The notes beneath the pieces were generated by a model that was not told the DNA's origin, ran no database searches, and saw nothing but the letters and a program-made list of their open reading frames with translations. Shown here piece after piece: positions 38,046 to 47,853 of a DNA stretch of 64,000 nt. This stretch comes from Lysinibacillus cavernae. Lineage in GTDB: Bacteria; Bacillota; Bacilli; Bacillales_A; Planococcaceae. The first letter of the stretch is position 1, and each line of letters opens with the position of its first letter. Position numbers and translations under genes: made by a program. Location: contig NZ_WMEF01000003.1 in the NCBI RefSeq assembly GCF_009724685.1, positions 434,001 through 498,000 of the forward strand. Direction: 5' to 3'.

Positions 38046-40967
38046 TTAATTTGTTATTGTTACTGTTTTATACGCGATAATATTACCATCTTTATCATAT
38101 GCTATAAACTCAATATCTTGATTGACTTTAAAGTCCTGCATTGTTTGCACTGTTTTAGTTAACATATAGACATGATCACTACGTTTTTGCAATTCGAATT
38201 GTACATCACCACTAATTGAATTGTAGCGTACATTCATTTTTGCAACGTTTGGACAATTACCGTCGATACGAGCGCTCATTGTAAGATAGCCTTTTCGTAA
38301 AGAAACACTTGCTTCTTCAAATAAATCCTCTGGATTAATACAGCTTGATGCTGGTGTTTTACATAAAATTGTATCAATTAACTTTTGGAATACCTGATGC
38401 AATTGTAAATTATCAATCGCATGGAAATAAGATCCGCCTGTTTCTGCAGACAATTGCATTAAAGTTGCATCATTTACTTGTGATTTTTTACCCATACTTA
38501 CTGTATATACTTTGACGCCTTGCTTTTTCGCATCGTTAATGATTTTTGTCATTTTTGATTTACTTGTTTTACCGTCAGATACAACTACAATAGCCTTTGA
38601 TGTTTTCGTATCATTCGAGAATTTCTTTAGAGCCATATCAATGCCTTCAAAAATATCTGTCGCACCTTTGTCTTTTGATGCATTATAAAGATCTTTTTTT
38701 AATACAACATCTGTTGTACCTTCACCAAGGATTGTTGCTTTTGTATTGGTTTCGATGACAATGTTATTTTTCGCCTTCAATTGATTAATCAGTTCGATCA
38801 TTTTCTTACCACGATAATTTGTTGGATCAACTGCCTTCATGGAAGAAGAATAATCCACTACATAGGCAATTTCAGTTGCTAAAGAACAAGAGTTTTTACT
38901 AAAGTATGGATTAGTAAAAATGTCTTTTGTCACTGTTTTATCTTTTAAACCCTTCAATATCGTTGCATAGCGAGGGTCTATTGGATTAACAAGTTTTGCT
39001 TCTACTTTTGACTTTCCATAAATAATCGAGTCAAAGTAGGCTACTGCAGTACCTGGGCCACCTGTATTGTTTAATGGATCTGAAGTATTCGTAATGAATG
39101 AAGCTGTTTTTTCTACTCCATCAAACTTAATTTTAACTGTTCCTTGATAGTCCGTAACAGGCTCTCCACCTGGGCGAACTAACGTCACCATGACCTTAGT
39201 ATATCGATCTTTCCCTGATGGTCTTGATGCAGCATCAGCACTTTCCTTCAGTGCCTCCACACGTTTTTTGTAGGCTTCTACTTGTCCAAGTAATTTCCCA
39301 CCTTGATATTTTAATAATACCGTACGGTCATAATTACTTAAGTTTGTGAAGATAGCATAAATCTTCATTACACTATCATAATGCTCAAGTGTTAGCTGTT
39401 TTTCTTCTGGCATATGGTTCATTAGCTGTATAATAGCGCCAACTGGATTAATGTTTTCTACTTGTGAGGCAATATTATCATCAATCCCTTGAACACGATA
39501 AATTGGTCGTCCATCATCAGAAATCATATACATAATTTCAGTTTTAGCAGGGTTTGTTACCGAGTTATCTAATCGACGATTTAAAAGTTCTTCAAATAAG
39601 TAAACTGAAATATCGTAGTTTTCAAATTGTAAAATAGCATGTTCATATCCTAGCGCTGGATATCTAGGATCAGATCCACCATATCGTAAATAGACATTTT
39701 GCACATTGCCTAAAGCATCTGTTACATTTGTTTGCTGTCCAATACTAAACAGTTTTTCATCCCCATTTGAATTTAAAGGTACTGGTGCATACACATCAAT
39801 TAAATTTTGTGTGAAGAACTCTGGCAATTTTTCATATGGGACATATGGAGGTGTCACATTGCCGTTTTCGTCATCCGTATTTGCAGGATCGTATACTTGA
39901 TAATCGATACGCAATTCTGGCTGTGGTGAGTAACGAACTTCTGCATTTAGCTTTTGCCCGACAAGACATTTCATTGCTGGATCAGTATTATTAACTAACT
40001 CAAAAGAAATAGTATCACGAACAGATTTTGTTAATGATGGAGCGATCACTATAGCTGACACAGTCGAACCATCAGATTGGACTGTTTTAACTGCTTCACC
40101 AGAAGTATCAACGATTGTGCCGTAAGATGACGTAACTTTGAATGTGTAAGATTTATCATCCGCAATTGGGTCACCATTACAAGCCTTTAACGATACAGTC
40201 ACAAGTGTTGAATCAACATCATTCGCAATTAAATCAGGTTTTTCAACTACTATGTTTTGCAATGCATTATTGACGTTATCTGGTCCAGTGAAATCATTGG
40301 AGTTGTCCTTTGGCTCTTCAAAATCAGCATTACCGGATCCCATGAAACCTGGAGGTAAAGTGATACTGTCATTGTCACGACCAGCTGCACTACGCTTTAA
40401 CCCTTGAACGGCAAATTTGTCATTTTGCACAGCTCGATATAAAAATGTAGCGACATCACCACGTGTTAATTTTGTAGATGGATTAAAGCTAGCAAATGTT
40501 TTTTTGCCTTCACTACTTGTAGATAAGTCATTTGAATATAGATATTGTACAGCCTGCGGTTCATCTAAATCTAAGCCTTTAAAAGCAGCGTAAATTTGTG
40601 CAAATTGGCCACGTGTTACAGCTTTTGTTCGATTAGCATTCACATGTGTACCATTAAACGGCAAATAAAAATCGCTATAGAAATTATAAGCAACGCTATC
40701 AATATAAGATAAAGCATAGTTACGATCTAGCTTGGCAAACATGAGGACAAGCTCTCGATCTGTCACTTGTTCATTAGGTAAAAAGTTATTAGCATGGTTC
40801 AAGGACATTAAGTCATTGTCAACTGCCCAAGAAATAGCTTTATAATTATTGCTATTTGTAGGAACATCTCTAATTGTTGTAGCCGCTTGCGTGACAACAG
40901 GTGTTGCTGTCATCAGAAGTAGCATGAAGCAAAGCGTAGTAAGCAATGCTTTTTTTACATATGTCAT
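38046..40967 (-). CDS. SLH-anchored surface protein with von Willebrand A domain
   Basis: 973 aa, exported. Signal peptide at 1-28 (ends TQAA), then three degenerate SLH repeats (about 30-190) that should bind pyruvylated cell wall polymer. Ig-like beta regions with paired Cys follow (about 225-350 and 590-690). A VWA domain (about 697-870) has an intact MIDAS start DYSSS, a Thr in KGATDIFEG and a VVVSDGKTS strand. A C-terminal beta domain completes it. VWA domains bind proteins through Mg2+; the ligand here is unknown. Third gene of a surface-protein cluster, 17 nt after the 482-aa SLH gene. Confidence 0.85.
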   Translation of the reverse strand: MTYVKKALLTTLCFMLLLMTATPVVTQAATTIRDVPTNSNNYKAISWAVDNDLMSLNHANNFLPNEQVTDRELVLMFAKLDRNYALSYIDSVAYNFYSDFYLPFNGTHVNANRTKAVTRGQFAQIYAAFKGLDLDEPQAVQYLYSNDLSTSSEGKKTFASFNPSTKLTRGDVATFLYRAVQNDKFAVQGLKRSAAGRDNDSITLPPGFMGSGNADFEEPKDNSNDFTGPDNVNNALQNIVVEKPDLIANDVDSTLVTVSLKACNGDPIADDKSYTFKVTSSYGTIVDTSGEAVKTVQSDGSTVSAIVIAPSLTKSVRDTISFELVNNTDPAMKCLVGQKLNAEVRYSPQPELRIDYQVYDPANTDDENGNVTPPYVPYEKLPEFFTQNLIDVYAPVPLNSNGDEKLFSIGQQTNVTDALGNVQNVYLRYGGSDPRYPALGYEHAILQFENYDISVYLFEELLNRRLDNSVTNPAKTEIMYMISDDGRPIYRVQGIDDNIASQVENINPVGAIIQLMNHMPEEKQLTLEHYDSVMKIYAIFTNLSNYDRTVLLKYQGGKLLGQVEAYKKRVEALKESADAASRPSGKDRYTKVMVTLVRPGGEPVTDYQGTVKIKFDGVEKTASFITNTSDPLNNTGGPGTAVAYFDSIIYGKSKVEAKLVNPIDPRYATILKGLKDKTVTKDIFTNPYFSKNSCSLATEIAYVVDYSSSMKAVDPTNYRGKKMIELINQLKAKNNIVIETNTKATILGEGTTDVVLKKDLYNASKDKGATDIFEGIDMALKKFSNDTKTSKAIVVVSDGKTSKSKMTKIINDAKKQGVKVYTVSMGKKSQVNDATLMQLSAETGGSYFHAIDNLQLHQVFQKLIDTILCKTPASSCINPEDLFEEASVSLRKGYLTMSARIDGNCPNVAKMNVRYNSISGDVQFELQKRSDHVYMLTKTVQTMQDFKVNQDIEFIAYDKDGNIIAYKTVTITN

Positions 40968-40984
40968 TTTTGTCAGTCCTTTCT

Positions 40985-42433
40985 TTAGTTAAAGAACAAT
41001 ATGTCATCGCGATAGTTTTGTTTTAAATCATCTTCTAAATATTTCAAGAAACGCTCAAGGACAACGGACGCTTCCGCGCGAGTAAGTGGTTTATTTGGAT
41101 TAAAACGACCAGCAGAATCACCAATCATTAAACCAATTTCATTCGCTATATAAATACCATCTCTAGCATAGTTTGGAATCTGATGGGAATCTGTAAATTT
41201 CGTCATATAGCCAGGATCTGGAGCTCTATTTTCAAGCCCTAATGCACGCACAAAAATAGTAGCAGCCTGTGCTCTTGTAATGGCATTATCAGGTTTAAAA
41301 TAGTCTGCTGAAACGCCTTTTATAATCCCTTTGTTTAATGCCGATTCGATATAACCATAATCTTTGACAGAACGTTTTAAATCCTTAAAGACACTTGTAG
41401 TTGGAGCCTTTTTCTTTTTCTTTTCTTCAAACACACGTAAATCAACAGCTTTACCAATCGCTGTAGTAAAGTCAATGCGTTTCATCGGTGTATTAGGAGA
41501 GAAGAAATTACTTGAATCTGAATAAATACCTAGAGAATAAAGCTTTTCAATTGCTTCTTTAGCATAATGATTTGTTAAATCGCGGAACTTAGGAATAATA
41601 AGACGCTCAATAGTTGGCATGTATTCTGTATCTAAATCAAGCGTACCTTTTTGCCCTGAAGATAAGTCGTATGTATATTCAGAAATAACATCCTTTTCAC
41701 TAACAACGGCATATCCACCTTCAAAACTTCCTAAACTACCAAGATTCTCCTCGTAGTTTAATACACGTGATTTACTTGTAGATAAACGATTTTTCACATG
41801 GCTTGTCTTGCCATCACTGTAGGAATAAACAGACTCTGTAATTTGTGTTTCAGTTGCACCCCAGAAATTTTCATAGCCTGCATGTCGACTATCTGTTTCA
41901 ATCGTTACTGTGTTTTGAACAGCATTTTTCCCTTTTCCAGTTTCAAAAGCATAGGTTTTTCTAGAAATAACATTTCCCGAGTAATAATCAGAGGCTGCAC
42001 GATTATCTGTGACCGTTCCTTGAGAAAATTGATAATCGACTAATGAATAGGTAATTGCTCCAATTGTAATTTTTTCAGTATATTTCTTAACCTCACCATT
42101 GGATGTTTTTTGGCCAATAACCGCATAATCTACTACATCAGATTCATAGGCAATATTTCGTGTCAATGTTGCGCCATTGTTTGCCGTTAACTTCATACTA
42201 TATGTTTCCGTTAATTTACCTTTTGATTCTTTTTGTGCAATTTTAATATCTTTACTTGTTCCTTTAAAAATAACGGGTGTCCCTGAGAGGAATACTGCTT
42301 CCTCATATGTATACTCATTTTTTACAGCACCTGTTGTTTCTAATGAAGCAGCCGATGCATTGAACGGAATAGTAGCTCCAATTACAACAATTGCAAGAAC
42401 TACTAACATGATTTTGGATAAATATTTTTGCAT
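40985..42433 (-). CDS. S-layer homology domain surface protein
   Basis: 482 aa, exported. Signal peptide at 1-28 (ends FNASA). The central part (30-280) is an unfamiliar beta-rich domain with many Tyr, Ser and Thr. Three good SLH domains are C-terminal (about 290-475), each ending in an R-x-D/A-like motif, for example ITRAQAATIFVRALG and LTRAEASVVLERFL. These anchor it to the wall. Likely co-transcribed with the VWA protein downstream; a folded element separates it from the gene upstream. Confidence 0.85.
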   Translation of the reverse strand: MQKYLSKIMLVVLAIVVIGATIPFNASAASLETTGAVKNEYTYEEAVFLSGTPVIFKGTSKDIKIAQKESKGKLTETYSMKLTANNGATLTRNIAYESDVVDYAVIGQKTSNGEVKKYTEKITIGAITYSLVDYQFSQGTVTDNRAASDYYSGNVISRKTYAFETGKGKNAVQNTVTIETDSRHAGYENFWGATETQITESVYSYSDGKTSHVKNRLSTSKSRVLNYEENLGSLGSFEGGYAVVSEKDVISEYTYDLSSGQKGTLDLDTEYMPTIERLIIPKFRDLTNHYAKEAIEKLYSLGIYSDSSNFFSPNTPMKRIDFTTAIGKAVDLRVFEEKKKKKAPTTSVFKDLKRSVKDYGYIESALNKGIIKGVSADYFKPDNAITRAQAATIFVRALGLENRAPDPGYMTKFTDSHQIPNYARDGIYIANEIGLMIGDSAGRFNPNKPLTRAEASVVLERFLKYLEDDLKQNYRDDILFFN

Positions 42434-42491
42434 TCACTTGTCCTCTCTTTCACTGTGCATGAAGTGCCTAATGAAGCTTGTTCTAAACACC

Positions 42492-42582
42492 AAAAAATCT
42501 GCTCGTCTTTCGAAAGTAATCACAATTCAGCACATAAGCCTATGCGAAGTAACCTTCTTTCGCAGTAGACTCGCAGATTTTT
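42492..42582 (-). promoter_or_regulatory. Folded element between two surface-protein genes
   Basis: A 91-nt element whose ends pair over 10 bp (AAAAATCTGC / GCAGATTTTT), then a symmetrical GA/GA internal loop, then GTCT/AGAC, with an inner UGCGAA/UUCGCA hairpin. A T run follows, so it can act as a terminator. The size and inner structure exceed a simple terminator. No known riboswitch signature was recognised. Confidence 0.6.
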
Positions 42583-42597
42583 AGTTTATCATTTACT

Positions 42598-44256
42598 TTA
42601 ATCTACTAAAATAAAATGAGCTTTCACAAATCGATCTGATAATACAACTAAACGATCAGATGGTTGTAAGTCAGAAGCTTGAATCACTTTACCTGCTTTA
42701 ATCAGTGTCGCTTGGTCAATATTCATATTGACCATTTCCCCCGCTTCATACCAACGACCATTTTGCCATTGACTAACACTCTTGACGTTAATAACAGCAG
42801 GGTAAGTAGATTTTACAGACTGTAGCTTCCCTGCAAGCATTAATGGTGCAACAGGCTTAGCATTATTTAAAATATGAAGTGCTTGTACATGACCTTCCTT
42901 CACATAGAAGTAACCATAGTCACCTTCAGATAAGTAAAGTTCAATATCTGGCATCACATTATATGTTTTATTGCCGTCATCCACCTTCGCTTTTGTCGAA
43001 TTACTTACCGACAATACAGTACGTTCTGTTTTCTTGAAAACATTCGATTCAATTTTCATTGCATCGTCAATTTCAATTAAGTAACCATCAGCCTGAGATA
43101 AGCGTCCATAGTATAATTCATGACCAGCTAAGTTTGGTGACATAAAGCTATCACTTGTTACTTGTACCACCTGTGCATAATGATCACGCGCAGCACCGTC
43201 CGCAACAACAAAAGCAGTACCATATGCCATTAATCCTGTAGGCTCAATTAAACGTCCATTACGAATTAAAATGGTGCCATTATGGAAGTACATTGTACCT
43301 GCTGTTTTCAATTTCAATAATTGGTAATCTGTATCCACAGACAGCATTGGTTCGTAATATGTTCGTTCATTATTTTTCAATACTACAATTTTTTCAATTA
43401 CTTCTTTACCAAATTGTTTAACCGTTGCATAGTACGCTTCACTACCGATATAATTTTTCAGCTGACCTTTCTCCACTTTCGTATTGCCAACATATATTGG
43501 CACTTTGGATGTAAATGGCATTGTTGAAAGATCATTTGTTGTTTGAGAGCCAAATTGCCAGTTAACAAAGGCATGTTGATTTTTCACCGTTAATTTATTG
43601 GCATTAGGATTGACCGCTTGAATTTCGCCCTTATATAAGTTTTCCACTAATGTACCTGTTTCACTAATAGCTACTTTTGTCACGAGCGAAGTATTTTTAT
43701 TTTTGAAACTTAATTTAACTCGATCCCCAACATATAACGCACTTATATCCGTTGCTGAAGATCCTTTTTGATAATTGGTATCTTTATTTATATAATAAGT
43801 CGTTTCTGCACCAACATCTGGCTTTACCATAATAAATAATCCATTTGGATCAATACTCGTTACGACACCAGCTGTCGTTTTACTGCTACCTTCTGCTGAT
43901 GGTACATTTGTTTCTGTTGGCGTATTAGATGTACCTCGAAGTTCAACAACACTTCTTAGAGAAATTTCCGCTTCAACTTCCATTCCCATCTTAAAGCCCT
44001 CAATAGTCGTAGACGTATTATTAATATATAAACGAGTGTTCTTATTAATATTGAATGTCACTGTTCGCCCACGATCATTTTGCAAAGTCACTTTGCTAAG
44101 TTGCTTTTCAATCGTACCATCTGGCTTTGTATATTCTGAAAACGTTACATCAACAAAGGTCCCAGTAACTAGTTGGGCCGCTTTTGCAGGTTGGTTAAAG
44201 GAAAAACCAATCACTATCAGTAACATGATCATGAGTATGTATGAATATTTTTTCAA
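42598..44256 (-). CDS. Exported surface-associated protein of unknown function
   Basis: 552 aa. Signal peptide at 1-26 (ends PAKAA), then repeated beta-strand-rich modules of 50-70 residues (for example GTFVDVTFSEY ... VTFNINKNTRLYIN, and later GRLSQADGYLIEIDD), reminiscent of OB-like repeats. No SLH domain, LPxTG or lipobox, so how it attaches to the cell is unknown. Start is TTG 44256, eight bases after GGAGG. First of three exported-protein genes. Confidence 0.75.
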   Translation of the reverse strand: MKKYSYILMIMLLIVIGFSFNQPAKAAQLVTGTFVDVTFSEYTKPDGTIEKQLSKVTLQNDRGRTVTFNINKNTRLYINNTSTTIEGFKMGMEVEAEISLRSVVELRGTSNTPTETNVPSAEGSSKTTAGVVTSIDPNGLFIMVKPDVGAETTYYINKDTNYQKGSSATDISALYVGDRVKLSFKNKNTSLVTKVAISETGTLVENLYKGEIQAVNPNANKLTVKNQHAFVNWQFGSQTTNDLSTMPFTSKVPIYVGNTKVEKGQLKNYIGSEAYYATVKQFGKEVIEKIVVLKNNERTYYEPMLSVDTDYQLLKLKTAGTMYFHNGTILIRNGRLIEPTGLMAYGTAFVVADGAARDHYAQVVQVTSDSFMSPNLAGHELYYGRLSQADGYLIEIDDAMKIESNVFKKTERTVLSVSNSTKAKVDDGNKTYNVMPDIELYLSEGDYGYFYVKEGHVQALHILNNAKPVAPLMLAGKLQSVKSTYPAVINVKSVSQWQNGRWYEAGEMVNMNIDQATLIKAGKVIQASDLQPSDRLVVLSDRFVKAHFILVD

Positions 44257-44397
44257 AAATCCTGCCTCCTTGCTAAATATTAGTAATAAATAGTATATCG
44301 TATTATTGGTAGCTTTTCTTATTAAATAGTTACATTTTTAAATCTATTACTAACCAAAAGTAGAGGTAGCTTTCGATTTCAAGCTACCCTGCCTGCT

Positions 44398-44571
44398 TCA
44401 TACTTGAATATCAATTGTATGTCCTGCTGTCGGATGTGGAGCATCTAACATTTCAACTAGTTGTTCTGAGTTTTGTTGTTGCATCTCCATTGCCTGTTTT
44501 GTTACAGCAAGAGATACATTTTGCATAAGTGAAGCTTGATTCATTGCAATCGATAAAGCTGCGATATCCAT
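44398..44571 (-). CDS. YjfB family putative motility protein
   Basis: 57 aa of the YjfB family: MDIAALSIAMNQASLMQNVS, a Gln/Met-rich helix, then HPTAGHTIDIQV, close to the family's HPxxGxxxDIxV ending. Family name suggests motility but no function is shown. ATG 44571 is eight bases after AGGAGG; the GTG upstream overlaps that site. It sits alone between ysxC and the surface-protein cluster. Confidence 0.75.
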   Translation of the reverse strand: MDIAALSIAMNQASLMQNVSLAVTKQAMEMQQQNSEQLVEMLDAPHPTAGHTIDIQV

Positions 44572-44661
44572 ATAGTCCACCTCCTATCTAATTTATCGGA
44601 CAAATATTTTAATCATCAAGCGTTTTCCCTAATTTTCTACATTTCCTCCTGCTGAAAATGC

Positions 44662-44709
44662 AAAAAAAAACATCTACTGTCCTAACGATTAGACACAATA
44701 GATGTTTTT
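44662..44709 (-). terminator. Terminator after ysxC
   Basis: Stem ACATCTA / TAGATGT extended by flanking A and T runs, with T run on the minus strand overlapping the ysxC end. Confidence 0.75.
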
Positions 44710-44712
44710 CCA

Positions 44713-45294
44713 TTACATTTTATTTTCGATCGTTCTCCAAGCTTCTTCAAAGCCAAGACCCGTTTCTGAAGAGAAGACAATAAGTGGATCATTTTTGTCC
44801 ATCTCCAATGTCTCTTTGACAATCTTTTTATGTTTATCCCATTTACCTTTTGGAATTTTATCTGCCTTCGTTGCAATCACAATGCAAGGAATATTATAGT
44901 GCTTTAAAAAATCATACATCATGCAATCATCATCTGTCGGAGGATGACGCAAATCTATAATTTGTACAACAGCTTTTAATTCCTGGCGCCCTGTAAAGTA
45001 GCGCTCAATCATTTTTCCCCACGCTTCACGCTCAGTCTTAGAAACCTTTGCATAACCGTAACCCGGAACATCCACAAAAAACAATTGTTCTTCAATTTTA
45101 TAAAAGTTAAGGGTTTGTGTTTTACCAGGCTTAGAAGAAATACGTGCTAAAGCTTTACGTCCGATCATTCGATTGATGAAGGAAGACTTCCCGACATTCG
45201 AACGACCAGCTAATGCAAATTCTGGCAGTCCATCTTCTGGATATTGGTCTGGTCGTACCGCACTAATGACCATTTCGACATTATGGACTTTCAT
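44713..45294 (-). CDS. ysxC: Ribosome biogenesis GTPase YsxC/EngB
   Basis: 193 aa. Essential GTPase for 50S assembly. G1 AGRSNVGKS (residues about 31-39), G2 KPGKTQT, G3 DVPGYG, G4 TKADK near 145, G5 FSSETG. Start at ATG 45294, matching B. subtilis MKVTKSEIVISAV; the longer frame would enter lonA. Starts 4 nt after the lonA stop and uses a GGAGG inside lonA's last codons, so it is coupled to lonA. Confidence 0.96.
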   Translation of the reverse strand: MKVHNVEMVISAVRPDQYPEDGLPEFALAGRSNVGKSSFINRMIGRKALARISSKPGKTQTLNFYKIEEQLFFVDVPGYGYAKVSKTEREAWGKMIERYFTGRQELKAVVQIIDLRHPPTDDDCMMYDFLKHYNIPCIVIATKADKIPKGKWDKHKKIVKETLEMDKNDPLIVFSSETGLGFEEAWRTIENKM

Positions 45295-45298
45295 TTTT

Positions 45299-47623
45299 CT
45301 AAAAACCTCCGTCCAGTGCATAAGCTAATACTTCATCAGCAGATGACACTAGTTTAAATGTTAGTTGCTCACGCACACTATCAGGAATATCTTCTATGTC
45401 ACGTTCATTATCCTTTGGACAAATAATAGTCGTTAAGCCTGCACGGTGAGCACTTAATGTTTTTTCTTTTAAGCCGCCGATTGGTAATACACGACCACGT
45501 AATGTAATCTCACCAGTCATCCCTACTTCACGGCGGATCGGCCGATGTAGAATAGCGGAGACAATGGCTGTTGCCATTGTAATACCAGCTGAAGGTCCAT
45601 CTTTAGGTACAGCACCTTCTGGAACATGAATATGAATATCATGTGTATCAAAATATTCTGCATCCACATTGAGTTGTTCCATTTTTGTGCGAACATAGGA
45701 TAATGCTGTTTGAGCAGACTCCTTCATGACTTCACCTAGCTTACCAGTAAGCTGTAACTTCCCTTTTCCTGGTGTTAAGGAAACTTCTATTTGTAACGTG
45801 TCACCACCAACTGTTGTATAGGCAAGCCCAGTAGCGACACCTACTTGATTTTCCTTTTCGGCTTGTCCATAACGGAAACGATGTTTACCAAGTAAATCTT
45901 GTACCGACTTTGAGCTAACTGTTACTCGTTTTTTCTCACCAGAAACAATTATTTTGGCAATTTTACGACAAAGTGTAGCGATTTGACGCTCTAAACCACG
46001 TACTCCTGCCTCACGTGTATAATACCTAATAATATCAATGACCGCTTCATCCTTAATAATGACCTGCGTTTTTTTCAAACCATGTTCTTTCAGTTGTTTT
46101 GGTATTAAATGATTTTTTGTAATTTGAGCTTTTTCGATTTCCGTATAGCCCGCAATAGAAATTACTTCCATACGATCTAATAATGGTCCAGGGATACTAC
46201 TCAAATCATTGGCCGTTGCAATAAATAACACATTTGATAAATCGTATGATTCCTCAATATAGTGATCACTAAATGTATTGTTTTGCGCCGGATCTAAAAC
46301 TTCTAGCATTGCTGCTGCAGGGTCGCCTCTAAAATCGTTAGACATTTTATCGATTTCATCTAATAAAAATACCGGATTAATGGTACCTGCTTTTTTCATT
46401 CCTTGAATAATACGACCCGGCATTGCGCCTACATACGTACGTCGATGCCCACGAATTTCTGATTCATCACGAACGCCGCCTAACGAAATACGAATAAATT
46501 TTCGATCTAAGCTTTCCGCAATAGAGCGAACTAATGATGTTTTACCTACTCCTGGTGGTCCCGCTAAGCATAATATAGGTCCTCGTAGCGAATTTTTCAG
46601 CTGACGTACAGCTAAATATTCTAGAACACGTTCTTTTACTTTTTCTAATCCATCATGATCTCGATTTAAAATGTTCTCAGCATGTTCAATATTCATGCGG
46701 TCCTCTGTTGCATTTGTCCATGGTAATGAGATGAGCCAATCAATGTAATTGCGAATAACACCGCTTTCTGCACTAGCTCCAGGTATCTTTTCATATCGAT
46801 CTAATTCTTTCAGTGCCGCTTCTTTTGTCGACTCGGGCATACCTGCTTCTTCGATACGTTTACGTAATTCCGCTACTTCTCCCGTTTTTCCTTCGCGGTC
46901 TCCCAACTCTGTTTGAATAGCTTTCATTTGTTCACGTAAATAATATTCCTTTTGCGTACGCTCCATTGATTGCTTTACTTTAGAATTAATTTTCTTTTCA
47001 AGATCCAACACTTCTTGTTCATCATGCAAACGAATAATTAAGTGATCTAGTCGTTTTTTTACATGAAGCATTTCTAATACTTCTTGTTTATCCGCAATCT
47101 TAAATGGCAAATGAGAAGCGATAATGTCTGCTAAACGTCCAGGTTCTTCAATATCCGTTACAGTATTGATTGTTTCAGTCGTAATTTTATTGGAGGATTT
47201 TGCATATTTTTCAAAATAGGTCAATAAAGTACGCATCAACGCTTGCGTTTCTACATCTTTACCTATCGGTTCCTCTTTAATATCAATATCCACAACTGTA
47301 TACTTTTCTAACGCACGATAGTTTTCCCATGTAGCACGAGCAACCCCTTCTACTAAAATACGCAACGTGCCATTCGGTAATTTTAACATTTGTTTAACAT
47401 AAGCAATTGTACCAACTGAATACAAATCTTGCTCTTCAGGCTGTTCATCGTGCATTTCTTTTTGTGTTACCAAAACAATCATTTGGTCCTCTAACATCGC
47501 CTGCTCTAGCGCCGCTACAGAACGATTTCTACCCACATCAATATGTAACACCATCGATGGGAATACTAAAAGTCCACGTAAAGGCAATAATGGTACATTT
47601 GTTGTTTTTTGTATTGTCACCAT
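45299..47623 (-). CDS. lonA: ATP-dependent protease LonA
   Basis: 774 aa, the same length as B. subtilis LonA. N-terminal substrate domain (1-305), AAA+ domain with Walker [10 protein letters not shown] near residue 352 and DEIDKM near 420, and the protease domain with catalytic Ser in [11 protein letters not shown] near 675 and Lys in GGLKEK near 720. It degrades damaged and regulatory proteins. I start at ATG 47623 (GGAGGTGA, 8-nt spacing), where homology begins. The lonB gene that stands between lonA and clpX in B. subtilis is absent. Confidence 0.97.
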   Translation of the reverse strand: MVTIQKTTNVPLLPLRGLLVFPSMVLHIDVGRNRSVAALEQAMLEDQMIVLVTQKEMHDEQPEEQDLYSVGTIAYVKQMLKLPNGTLRILVEGVARATWENYRALEKYTVVDIDIKEEPIGKDVETQALMRTLLTYFEKYAKSSNKITTETINTVTDIEEPGRLADIIASHLPFKIADKQEVLEMLHVKKRLDHLIIRLHDEQEVLDLEKKINSKVKQSMERTQKEYYLREQMKAIQTELGDREGKTGEVAELRKRIEEAGMPESTKEAALKELDRYEKIPGASAESGVIRNYIDWLISLPWTNATEDRMNIEHAENILNRDHDGLEKVKERVLEYLAVRQLKNSLRGPILCLAGPPGVGKTSLVRSIAESLDRKFIRISLGGVRDESEIRGHRRTYVGAMPGRIIQGMKKAGTINPVFLLDEIDKMSNDFRGDPAAAMLEVLDPAQNNTFSDHYIEESYDLSNVLFIATANDLSSIPGPLLDRMEVISIAGYTEIEKAQITKNHLIPKQLKEHGLKKTQVIIKDEAVIDIIRYYTREAGVRGLERQIATLCRKIAKIIVSGEKKRVTVSSKSVQDLLGKHRFRYGQAEKENQVGVATGLAYTTVGGDTLQIEVSLTPGKGKLQLTGKLGEVMKESAQTALSYVRTKMEQLNVDAEYFDTHDIHIHVPEGAVPKDGPSAGITMATAIVSAILHRPIRREVGMTGEITLRGRVLPIGGLKEKTLSAHRAGLTTIICPKDNERDIEDIPDSVREQLTFKLVSSADEVLAYALDGGF

Positions 47624-47760
47624 GCGGGCATTCACCTCCGTCAAAATTTTCATGTTCACATCCCGCGCTACTAGTATGTGTTTAAAAAATTGATTCACAC
47701 TAATTATTGAAGCGAGCCAAAAATTTCTTCAAGTTACAGCTGGCTTTATGTAGGAATGAA

Positions 47761-47812
47761 TAAAAAGCTGACTGTCGATATGTGCCAATATTGCACAATC
47801 GAAGTCAGCTAA
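47761..47812 (-). terminator. Terminator after clpX
   Basis: Long imperfect hairpin with AGCTGACT / AGTCAGCT ends and an inner TGC...GCA pair; five T follow on the minus strand. Confidence 0.7.
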
Positions 47813-47853
47813 TTACTCTCTATCTCACAACCGTAGACAGCCACGTCTATTCG

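Noticed and set aside
42492..42582. c-di-GMP riboswitch
   Set aside because: The GEMM hallmarks (GGCAAACC-type core, tetraloop and receptor) are not present. I keep it only as an unexplained folded element.
40985..44256. Recent insertion by a mobile element
   Set aside because: No transposase, integrase, direct repeats or tRNA scar at the borders, so there is no direct evidence of how the cluster arrived.
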